Shown here piece after piece: positions 57,243 through 64,000 of a DNA stretch of 64,000 nt (within the stretch, counting starts at the first letter, position 1; each line of letters opens with the position of its first letter). The notes beneath the pieces were generated by a model. The model was given only the letters and a program-made list of their open reading frames with translations. It was not told the DNA's origin and did not search any database. The stretch is from UBA2988 sp965237965. Lineage in GTDB: Bacteria; Gemmatimonadota; Gemmatimonadetes; Longimicrobiales; Gaopeijiaceae. The position numbers were made by a program, and so were the translations under genes. The stretch spans positions 372,001-436,000 of the forward strand of contig CBDEGT010000003.1 of assembly GCA_965237965.1 (NCBI GenBank). The letters run 5' to 3'.

Positions 57243-58535
57243 GTGCGCGTTCTGGTTGTCGGGAACGGAGGCCGAGAGCACGCCCTGCTCTGGAAGCTGC
57301 GGCGCGACCTGCCGGCCGGGGACCTGTGGGTGACCCAGCCCAACGGCGGGATGCACGAGCTCGCCCATCCGGTTCCGATCGGTCCCGGCGAGGTGGAGGC
57401 GTTGACAGGTTGGGCAGCCGGCCAGCGCATCGACCTGGCGGTCGTCGGACCGGAGGCGCCCCTGGCAGCGGGCATCGCAGATCGCTTCCGCACGAAGGGT
57501 GTGCCGGTATTCGGGCCGACCGCGAACGCGGCACGCATCGAGGCGAGTAAGGCGTTCGCGAAGCAACTGATGGCCGACGCGGGCGTTCCCACGGCGACCC
57601 ACCGCACCTTCACGGAGGCAGGCGAGGCCGAGGCGTTTGTACGGGAGCAGGGTGCTCCCGTGGTCGTGAAGGCGTCGGGATTGGCGGCGGGCAAGGGAGC
57701 CGTGGTTTGCAGTACTGTAGAGGAGGCCGTGCGGGCGACGTCGGCCATGCTGCGCGACCGCTCGTTCGGCGAGGCCGGCCGCGAGATCGTCATCGAGGAG
57801 TTCATGGAGGGTGAGGAGCTGTCGGTGTTCGCAATCACCGACGGAGAAGAGGCGCTGCTTCTCCTCGCGGCTCAGGACCACAAACGGGTGGGCGAGGGCG
57901 ACACGGGGCCCAACACTGGAGGGATGGGCGCGTACGCGCCGGTTTCGCTAGCGACCGAAGCGGTGCTCGAGGAGGCCCGACAGCGGGTCCTGCTTGCGAC
58001 CCTGCGTGCCCTGGCCGCCGAGGGCTGCGCGTTCAGGGGGATCCTCTACGCGGGGCTGATGCTCACCCCCGAAGGGATCAAGGTGGTGGAGTTCAACTGC
58101 CGCCTGGGCGACCCCGAGGCGCAGGTAGTTCTCCCCCTCATGGAGGGCTCGCTGCTCGAGCTGATGGTGGAGGTCGCCGAAGGCGGCAGCCTGGCGGGCC
58201 GGAGCGTCCAGGCGCGGCCCGGCGCCGCGGTCACCACCGTGCTCGCGTCGGGGGGCTACCCGGGCGACTACCCGAAGGGACTCCCGATCACCATTCCGGC
58301 GACGGTCGCGAACGACCCGGACGTCCTGGTCTTCCACGCGGGCACCATGCTGGTGGACGGCGGTCTGGTCACGTCGGGCGGGCGCGTGCTCGCGGTCACG
58401 GGGCTGGGCGCGACCCTGGAGGAGGCAGGGGGAAACAGCCGCAGGGGAGCCGAGGCGATCACCTTCGACGGGAAGCAGTTCCGAGGTGACATCGGATGGC
58501 GCGAGTCGGCGCGCGACGAGAGGGCGAAGCCCTGA
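57243..58535 (+). CDS. purD: Phosphoribosylamine-glycine ligase
   Basis: 430 residues, ATP-grasp. VLVVGNGGREHALLWKL, VVGPEAPLAAGIAD, PVVVKASGLAAGKGAVV, DHKRVGEGDTGPNTGGMGAYAP, and VEFNCRLGDPEAQVVL. Second step of purine synthesis. GTG start at 57243. Confidence 0.96.
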   Translation: MRVLVVGNGGREHALLWKLRRDLPAGDLWVTQPNGGMHELAHPVPIGPGEVEALTGWAAGQRIDLAVVGPEAPLAAGIADRFRTKGVPVFGPTANAARIEASKAFAKQLMADAGVPTATHRTFTEAGEAEAFVREQGAPVVVKASGLAAGKGAVVCSTVEEAVRATSAMLRDRSFGEAGREIVIEEFMEGEELSVFAITDGEEALLLLAAQDHKRVGEGDTGPNTGGMGAYAPVSLATEAVLEEARQRVLLATLRALAAEGCAFRGILYAGLMLTPEGIKVVEFNCRLGDPEAQVVLPLMEGSLLELMVEVAEGGSLAGRSVQARPGAAVTTVLASGGYPGDYPKGLPITIPATVANDPDVLVFHAGTMLVDGGLVTSGGRVLAVTGLGATLEEAGGNSRRGAEAITFDGKQFRGDIGWRESARDERAKP

Positions 58536-58552
58536 CGGGCAAGGCGACCCAC

Positions 58553-58834
58553 GTGAAGAACTCAGCCTTGATCATCACCACAACACCCGAGATCCAGGAC
58601 CGAAAGGTGCTCGAGTACTTAGGCATCGTCGCCGGCGAGGCGGTCATCGGGACGAACATCTTCGGGGGGATATTGCGCAACGCACGGGCCGAGGCGTTGC
58701 GCGAGATGGCGAACGAGGCGCGCACCCTCGGCGCGGATGCGGTCGCCGCCGTGAACCTCGACTACGCGGTGCTCGACTTCGACAACAGCATGCTGATGGT
58801 GTCCGCGTCGGGCACCGCGGTGAAGCTGGCCTAA
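58553..58834 (+). CDS. UPF0145 (YbjQ-like) protein
   Basis: 93 residues: LIITTTPEIQDRKVLEYLGIV, GEAVIGTNIFGGIL, LGADAVAAVNLDYA, and NSMLMVSASGTAVKL, the YbjQ/DUF74 fold that forms pentamers of unknown role. Slightly shorter than the usual ~105 residues because the middle loop is reduced. GTG at 58553 chosen; the longer frame from 58496 overlaps purD. Confidence 0.85.
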   Translation: MKNSALIITTTPEIQDRKVLEYLGIVAGEAVIGTNIFGGILRNARAEALREMANEARTLGADAVAAVNLDYAVLDFDNSMLMVSASGTAVKLA

Positions 58835-58846
58835 CCCGAGCCCTCT

Positions 58847-59725
58847 GTGCCCGAGCTGCCCGAAGCCGAGACGATCGTCCGCGGGATCCGGCCCGTGGTG
58901 TCGGGCCGGCGCGTGAGCCACATCGAGGTCGTCAACGGAGACGTGGTTAAGGGCACGGTGGAACGGCTCCGACGTGGCGTCACCGGCCGGCGTATCACGG
59001 GGGTCGGGCGACGCGCGAAGAACGTGCTGTTGGAGTTGAGCGACCGAAGCGTGGTGTGGATCAATCTCGGCATGACCGGCGGCATCCTCCCGCTCTCCCC
59101 GTCGCGCGCAGAACGCTCGAGTCCGGCAGGGGAGCGGTATGGCACGGCCGCCACCCATCCAGCCGTTGTATTCCGGCTCGACCGCGGACTCGACCTGGTG
59201 TTCGACGACAGCCGACGCTTCGGCACGGTGGAGCGACTGGATGCCAAGGCCTCCTCGGCGCGCTCCTCCAGTTTCGGGCCGGAGCCGCTGGACGGGGAGT
59301 TTACCGTGGATGGTCTGTGGCGAGGCCTGCGCGAGTCCCGCACTCCGGTCCGCTCCTGGCTGCTCGATCAGCGCAGGATCGCCGGCGTGGGCAACATCTA
59401 CGCCGCCGAGGCGCTCCACCGAGCGGGGATCCACCCCGCCCGCCGCACGCACACGATCCGCCGGCACGAGGCCGAGGCACTGCACGAGTCGGTCCGGGAA
59501 GTGCTGGCCGGCGCGCTACGGGCGGGCGGCACCACGATCCGCGACTACCGCAACGCCGAGGGCGGGCGGGGTGAGTTCGTGCGCGAGCTGGCGGTGTACG
59601 ACCGGGAAGGATTGCAGTGCCTCCGGTGTAGCACGACCATCCGCCGCCTCGTGTTCGGCAACCGCTCCGCCTTCTTCTGCCCAACGTGCCAGCCGCGGAG
59701 CCCGGTCCCGCGCAAGTCCGACTGA
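58847..59725 (+). CDS. mutM: Formamidopyrimidine-DNA glycosylase (Fpg/MutM)
   Basis: 292 residues. PELPEAETIVRGI gives the catalytic Pro2/Glu3 after Met removal, then KNVLLELSDRSVVWINLGMTG, LDQRRIAGVGNIYAAEAL (helix-two-turn-helix) and the zinc finger CLRCSTTIRRLVFG with CPTC. Removes oxidised purines such as 8-oxoguanine. GTG start. Confidence 0.95.
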   Translation: MPELPEAETIVRGIRPVVSGRRVSHIEVVNGDVVKGTVERLRRGVTGRRITGVGRRAKNVLLELSDRSVVWINLGMTGGILPLSPSRAERSSPAGERYGTAATHPAVVFRLDRGLDLVFDDSRRFGTVERLDAKASSARSSSFGPEPLDGEFTVDGLWRGLRESRTPVRSWLLDQRRIAGVGNIYAAEALHRAGIHPARRTHTIRRHEAEALHESVREVLAGALRAGGTTIRDYRNAEGGRGEFVRELAVYDREGLQCLRCSTTIRRLVFGNRSAFFCPTCQPRSPVPRKSD

Positions 59726-59767
59726 AGCATCGAATCGAAGAACGAAGCAAAGACTCGACCCTAGCAG

Positions 59768-61330
59768 GTGGAAACCCTCGCCTTGACGCGCCCGCCGAGC
59801 CGGTACGCGCTCCCCGCCCTCGCGCGACTCGCCCTCACCGCGGGGCTGACCGCCGCGTCCATCCGCCCAACTGCTGCCCAGGCGCAGGGCGCTCCCCGGG
59901 GCGACCGTCTGCCCGTGCGCGAGGTCACGCTCGACAATGGGATGAGGTTCCTCGTCCTCCCCCAGACCAGCGCGCCGACGGTAGCGTTCGTCACCCAGTT
60001 CAACGTCGGGGGGGTGAACGAGTACACGGGCACCACGGGGATCGCGCATCTGCTGGAGCACCTCCTCTTCAAGGGCACGACGACGATAGGTACGCGCGAT
60101 CCCGAGGCCGAGCTCGGCTGGTTCCGCAGGATGGACGCGCTGCACGACTCACTCCTCACGACCCGATCTGCTCAGGGAACCGACCCCGCTGCGGTCCTGG
60201 CGATGGAGGGCAGACTGCGGGCACTCCGGGACAGCGCGCGGGCGTTGGTGGTGCCCAACGAGTTGGGCGAGATCCTGAACCGCAACGGAGCCCAGAGCCT
60301 CAATGCGATCACCACCAACGAATCCACGCTCTACTTCGTCGAGCTTCCGGCGAACCGGGCCGAGCTCTGGTTCGTACTGGAAGCCGAGCGGATGGCCAAC
60401 CCTGTCTTCCGCGAGTTCTACGCCGAGCGTGACGTCGTGGTCGAGGAGCGGCTAACACGGGTCGAGACCAACCCCAGTGGCCTTCTCTACGAAACCCACC
60501 TCGCCGCAGCGTTCACCGCCCATCCGTATGGACAACCGGTCGTGGGGTGGATGAGCGATCTCCGGACGCACAGTCGCGAGGAGCTAGCAGATTACTACCG
60601 CCGCTACTATGGCCCCGCCAACGCTGTAGTCGCGATCGTAGGTGACGTTGACCCGGACCAGGTAGCCGGCTGGATCCATCGGTACTTCGCCGGACTCCCC
60701 CGCGGAGAGCGGCCGCCGCCCGTGTTGACCGAGGAACCGCGGCAGCGGGGGGAGCGCAGGGTCGAGGTCAGGTTCGACGCGGAGCCGGCCGTGCGCATCG
60801 GCTGGCACACGGTCGACGCATTTCATGCCGACTCGCCCGCGCTCGTGATGCTGTCGGCGCTCCTGACCGGGGGCCGGACGTCCCGCCTGCACCGCGCCCT
60901 TGTGCTCGAACGCCGTCTCGCTACCTACGTCGGCAGCTCGCTCGGACCCGGTGAGCGCTACCCCCGCCTCTTCAGCGTGGATGCCCAGCCGCGCTCACCC
61001 CACACCACCGAGCAAGTCGAGCGGGCCGTGTACGAGGAGCTTGCACGCCTGGCCGAGGCGGCCCCGGAGGAGGCCGAGCTCGATCGGGTGCGCAACCAGC
61101 TGGAGGCCAGCGCGGTGCGGCGGCTCGAGACCAACTTCGGCCTCGCGCTCCAGCTCGCGGGCTCCGCGTCCCTGTTCGGGGACTGGCGCACCACCTTCGG
61201 CCTCGAGGCGCGCATCGCCGACGTCACCGCAGCGGACGTCCAGCGCGTGGCACGCACCTACTTGAGCCCCGAGAACCGGACCGTCGCGACGCTGGTCCGC
61301 TCCGCGCCGGCCCCGCCCAGCGACCGATGA
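59768..61330 (+). CDS. Exported M16 zinc peptidase (catalytic)
   Basis: 520 residues with signal peptide (LARLALTAGLTAASIRPTAAQA). Inverted zinc motif HLLEH at about 94-98 and distal Glu in RDVVVEERLTR. C-terminal M16 domain follows (ERYPRLFSVDAQPRS). Overlaps the next gene by four bases, which encodes its probable inactive partner. GTG at 59768, or a TTG six codons later. Confidence 0.9.
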   Translation: METLALTRPPSRYALPALARLALTAGLTAASIRPTAAQAQGAPRGDRLPVREVTLDNGMRFLVLPQTSAPTVAFVTQFNVGGVNEYTGTTGIAHLLEHLLFKGTTTIGTRDPEAELGWFRRMDALHDSLLTTRSAQGTDPAAVLAMEGRLRALRDSARALVVPNELGEILNRNGAQSLNAITTNESTLYFVELPANRAELWFVLEAERMANPVFREFYAERDVVVEERLTRVETNPSGLLYETHLAAAFTAHPYGQPVVGWMSDLRTHSREELADYYRRYYGPANAVVAIVGDVDPDQVAGWIHRYFAGLPRGERPPPVLTEEPRQRGERRVEVRFDAEPAVRIGWHTVDAFHADSPALVMLSALLTGGRTSRLHRALVLERRLATYVGSSLGPGERYPRLFSVDAQPRSPHTTEQVERAVYEELARLAEAAPEEAELDRVRNQLEASAVRRLETNFGLALQLAGSASLFGDWRTTFGLEARIADVTAADVQRVARTYLSPENRTVATLVRSAPAPPSDR

Positions 61331-62841
61331 AGAGGGAACCGAGTCGGCTGGCCCGCGTCGCCCCGGGCTACGCGGTCGCGCTGACGCTCGTCGTAGCGGC
61401 GGTGCCCGCCAGCGCCCAAGAGACCGGACGCGAAGCCGCGCTCGCGCTGCGCTTCGAGCCGCTCGAGTTCCGCCCCCCGAGCGCGACCGAGCACACCCTG
61501 TCCAATGGAGTGCTGGTGCTGCATCTGGAAGACCGTCGTCTGCCGCTCGTGAGCGTGTACGCACGCTTTCGTGGCGGCTTCGCCAACTTCCCCCGTGCGT
61601 ACTACGCAGCCGGGACCGGGCTCCCCGCGCTAGTCCGGTCCGGAGGTGCAGGCGAGCTCCCACCTGACTCGATCGAGGCGCTGCTGCAGCGCTTCGCGAT
61701 CCGGTCATCCACGGGCACCGGCGGCGCGAGCTCGTTCGCGAGCGTGAACACCCTCACCCGACACCTGGACGTCGCGCTCGGCCTGTTCGGCGACATGCTG
61801 AGAACGCCCCGCTTCGACACGGCCCGCGTGGAGGTGTGGCGCGGTCAGGAGCTCGAGAGCGTGCGCCGCCGCGCGGACGATCCGGGACGGCTGGCATACA
61901 GCGAGTTCAACCGACTCCTTTTCGGAGACCACCCCATCGGATGGGAGATGGAGCCCGCCGATCTGGAGCCGGATGACCTGACACGCGAGCGCCTCGAGTG
62001 GCTGCATCGCCGTGTCTTCTGTCCGGGCAACCTGATCCTGGGGGTGACAGGGGACATCTCGTGGGCCGAGATCGAGCCCCGCCTGGAGCGGCTGGTAGCA
62101 GGGTGGGCCGACTGCGTGGAGCCTCTCGAGCGTGCGCCCACGCCGGACATCCGCACGGAGCCCGGCGTCTTTCTTATTCCTCGTCCGCTCGAGCAGAGCA
62201 CCGTCGTCATGGCGCACACCACCGATGTCCGTCAGGGCGACACGCCCGAGTTCTTCGCGTCGCGTATCGGCGCCACGATCCTGGGCGGAGGGAGTCTCTC
62301 CAGCCGCCTGATGGCGCGGCTCAGAACGGAGCAGGGATATGCGTACAGCGCTTCCGCACTATGGACGACGCCGCTCACCTACGACGGGCTGGTAGGGGCG
62401 GTGACCCGCACGAAGAGTGCGAGGACGGTGGCCGCGATCAGGCTGGTGCTCGAGACCCTGAAGGAGATGACCGAGGCCCCGCCTACGAGCGGCGAGGTCG
62501 AGCGCACGGTCGAAGAGATCGTGAATGGGTTCGTCTTCAACTTCGAGTCTCCGGCGCAAATCGTCGCCCGCCAGATGGCATACCGCGCCCAGCGCCTTCC
62601 CGATGACTGGCTCGAACGCTATCTGGAGGGGATTCAGCGGGTCGACGCGGCAGACGTCCAGCGCGTTTTCCGGGGACACGTCGACCCGGACCGCATGGTG
62701 ATCCTGGTGGTGGGGGATCCCGCTCGAATGGACGAGCCGCTCTCCACGCTGGGACCGGTTACGGTGCTCGAGCCACCAGACCGAGCGAGCGCCCATGCCC
62801 CGGCCCCCACCGATCCGGAAGACACACGCACGAGCCGGTGA
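61327..62841 (+). CDS. Exported M16-family protein without zinc motif
   Basis: 504 residues with signal peptide. The HxxEH position reads GTGLPALVRSGGAGEL, so zinc and catalysis are lost, but the substrate-binding R/Y motif RLRTEQGYAYSASALW is kept. M16 enzymes often work as heterodimers of a zinc-bearing and an R/Y-bearing subunit. Start ATG overlaps the upstream stop. Confidence 0.9.
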   Translation: MKREPSRLARVAPGYAVALTLVVAAVPASAQETGREAALALRFEPLEFRPPSATEHTLSNGVLVLHLEDRRLPLVSVYARFRGGFANFPRAYYAAGTGLPALVRSGGAGELPPDSIEALLQRFAIRSSTGTGGASSFASVNTLTRHLDVALGLFGDMLRTPRFDTARVEVWRGQELESVRRRADDPGRLAYSEFNRLLFGDHPIGWEMEPADLEPDDLTRERLEWLHRRVFCPGNLILGVTGDISWAEIEPRLERLVAGWADCVEPLERAPTPDIRTEPGVFLIPRPLEQSTVVMAHTTDVRQGDTPEFFASRIGATILGGGSLSSRLMARLRTEQGYAYSASALWTTPLTYDGLVGAVTRTKSARTVAAIRLVLETLKEMTEAPPTSGEVERTVEEIVNGFVFNFESPAQIVARQMAYRAQRLPDDWLERYLEGIQRVDAADVQRVFRGHVDPDRMVILVVGDPARMDEPLSTLGPVTVLEPPDRASAHAPAPTDPEDTRTSR

Positions 62842-62855
62842 AGCAGGCGCTCGGG

Positions 62856-63590
62856 CTACTTCCTGGCCACGTGCAGTGCCGCGATCCCGCCGCTCAGCAG
62901 TGACCAGCGTGCCTCGGAGAATCCGGCCGCGCGCATCCGTTCCGCGAGTTCCGCCGGCAGCGGGAAGTCGCGCACCGAGGCGGGAAGGTAGCTGTAGGCC
63001 CACGGGTGTCCCGAAACCCAGCGGCCAACGAGCGGGAGCACGCGATGAAAGTAGAAGAGGTACGCAGCTCGCACCAGGGGATTCGGCGGGACGGTGAAGT
63101 CGAGGACCACCAGACGACCTCGCGGCGCAAGCACGCGGTGAAGCTCCCTCAAACCGCGATCCAGGTCGGCCAGATTCCGCACACCGAAGCCTACCGTCGC
63201 ACCCGCGAATCGCTCGCTCGGGAACGGCAGCCTCGACGCGTCCCCGCATACGGGCATGACGGCCGCTCCGTCCAGCTTGGTCAGTCCGGCCACCAGCATG
63301 GGACGCGCGAAGTCGGACGCTACGACTCGGCCCCGGAAGGCTGGCCGCCGAGCGAGCTCGAGGGCGAGGTCGAAGGTGCCCGCACACGCGTCCAGGTATG
63401 TCCCGTCGCGGCACTCCTCCCAGCCCAGAGCGGCCACCGCGCGCCGGCGCCAGCGTCGATCCACGTTCAGACTGAGCAGGTGATTCAGGAGATCGTAGCG
63501 AGGCGCGATCTCGGAGAAGAGGCGCTGGACCTGTTGCCCGCGCTCCGCACCCGACCGCGGCTCGGCCGGAGCCCGACGTGTGGTCGTCAT
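62856..63590 (-). CDS. ubiE: Demethylmenaquinone/ubiquinone C-methyltransferase
   Basis: 244 residues. VQRLFSEIAPRYDLLNHLLSLNVDRRWRRRAV is the family start, then the SAM-binding LDACAGTFDLAL, DFARPML, CGDASRLPFPSERF, VGFGVRNLADLDRGLRELHRVLAPRG, and SYLPASVRDFP. Also called menG when only menaquinone is made; likely here but not shown. Convergent with the M16 genes. Confidence 0.93.
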   Translation of the reverse strand: MTTTRRAPAEPRSGAERGQQVQRLFSEIAPRYDLLNHLLSLNVDRRWRRRAVAALGWEECRDGTYLDACAGTFDLALELARRPAFRGRVVASDFARPMLVAGLTKLDGAAVMPVCGDASRLPFPSERFAGATVGFGVRNLADLDRGLRELHRVLAPRGRLVVLDFTVPPNPLVRAAYLFYFHRVLPLVGRWVSGHPWAYSYLPASVRDFPLPAELAERMRAAGFSEARWSLLSGGIAALHVARK

Positions 63591-63729
63591 GACAGCCGGA
63601 GGAGCCTCCCCTAGCTTCGCGGAGTGTGAGCCTGCTGCGTGCGGGCAGGCGCTGGCCTACCCGGCGCGGATGGGCCGGGTCCGGTGTCCCTGGAACTCGG
63701 GCCGCGTCAAACCCGTAGGGCGAAGAGAC

Positions 63730-64000
63730 ATGGCCCCGACATTCGCCCTGAGCTCCGTCCCATCCCTCGCCTTGGGAAACGCGCACCCGCGATCGGGAAC
63801 GAACGCCCTGCCTCCCCTCGACTATGCCAAGGCCGACGACCGTGCGCTGGCTTCGCTCGCCGTGCAGGGTCGGGAAACAGCCTTCCGGGAGCTGCTCTCC
63901 CGCTATGAGCGTCCCGTCTTTTCGCTGGTGTACCGAATGGTGCGGGACCGGTCCCTGGCAGAGGACCTGTCTCAGGAGGCGTTCATCCGCGCTTTCAAGG
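63730..64000 (+). CDS. ECF-type RNA polymerase sigma factor (3' end beyond window)
   Basis: Ninety codons are visible. After a low-complexity start, LASLAVQGRETAFRELLSRYERPVFSLVYRMVRDRSLAEDLSQEAFIRAFK is the sigma-2 region of the ECF family. Divergent from ubiE with a 139-base intergenic region. Confidence 0.88.
   Translation, partial: MAPTFALSSVPSLALGNAHPRSGTNALPPLDYAKADDRALASLAVQGRETAFRELLSRYERPVFSLVYRMVRDRSLAEDLSQEAFIRAFK

Overview
The window is a high-GC bacterial chromosome segment. Paired SusC/SusD proteins, secreted 'planctomycete-type' DUF1592/DUF1552 pairs, paired M16 peptidases and a variant cytochrome c maturation cluster suggest a member of the Gemmatimonadota or a related group. 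That placement is inferred from gene content, not from a search. Two parts meet at a tRNA-Gln gene near 25.9 kb.

Accessory part (1 to about 25.87 kb). It is built from repeated units read leftwards: SGNH-like hydrolase, then a large secreted DUF1592-type protein with two CxxCH haem sites, a Tat-exported DUF1552 protein and an exported ankyrin-repeat protein. Unit A (<1-7.2 kb; cut by the window edge; also holds a divergent XRE regulator) and unit B (7.4-14.3 kb) look intact. Unit C (19.4-21.7 kb) keeps its hydrolase, but an internal deletion fused the start of DUF1592 to a scrap of ankyrin gene. The same strong promoter (TTGACA, 17 bp, TATAAG/A) occurs at A, at C and once more at 21.8 kb. A SusC/SusD pair (14.5-19.2 kb) lies between B and C. 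The right flank holds an IS3-family element with a -1 frameshift site, a tyrosine integrase missing its 5' end and split by a 1.2 kb IS5-family element (CTAG target duplication; removing the element restores the frame), a small unknown gene overlapping the integrase stop, and the tRNA-Gln whose 3' end faces the island.

Core part (about 25.9-64 kb). Mostly housekeeping genes, many with 4-base ATGA/GTGA overlaps: ispE, a flippase-like membrane protein, pdxJ, a DUF2520 protein, hflX, rarA, a CCA-adding-type enzyme, a ferritin-like protein, gmhA, a CpsB-like phosphatase, alaS and recA on the minus strand; then two small unknown genes; an L-threonine aldolase; a cytochrome c maturation cluster (ccmE-F-[CcmI-like zinc ribbon]-A-B-C-D); a LOG-like protein, glpK, maf, dtd, glmS and glmM. 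On the plus strand follow a transsulfuration PLP enzyme, an M48 protease, purD, a UPF0145 protein, mutM, two M16-family proteins and, after menG (minus), the start of an ECF sigma factor.

Points to notice: CcmE carries the CxxxY haem-attachment motif instead of HxxxY, and no CcmH is in the cluster, as in the described variant of System I. The cytochrome-like DUF1592 proteins could be clients of this pathway. Six single-base frameshifts fall within 41.5-45.6 kb, mostly in short homopolymers, in otherwise well-conserved genes; assembly error is the simplest explanation.
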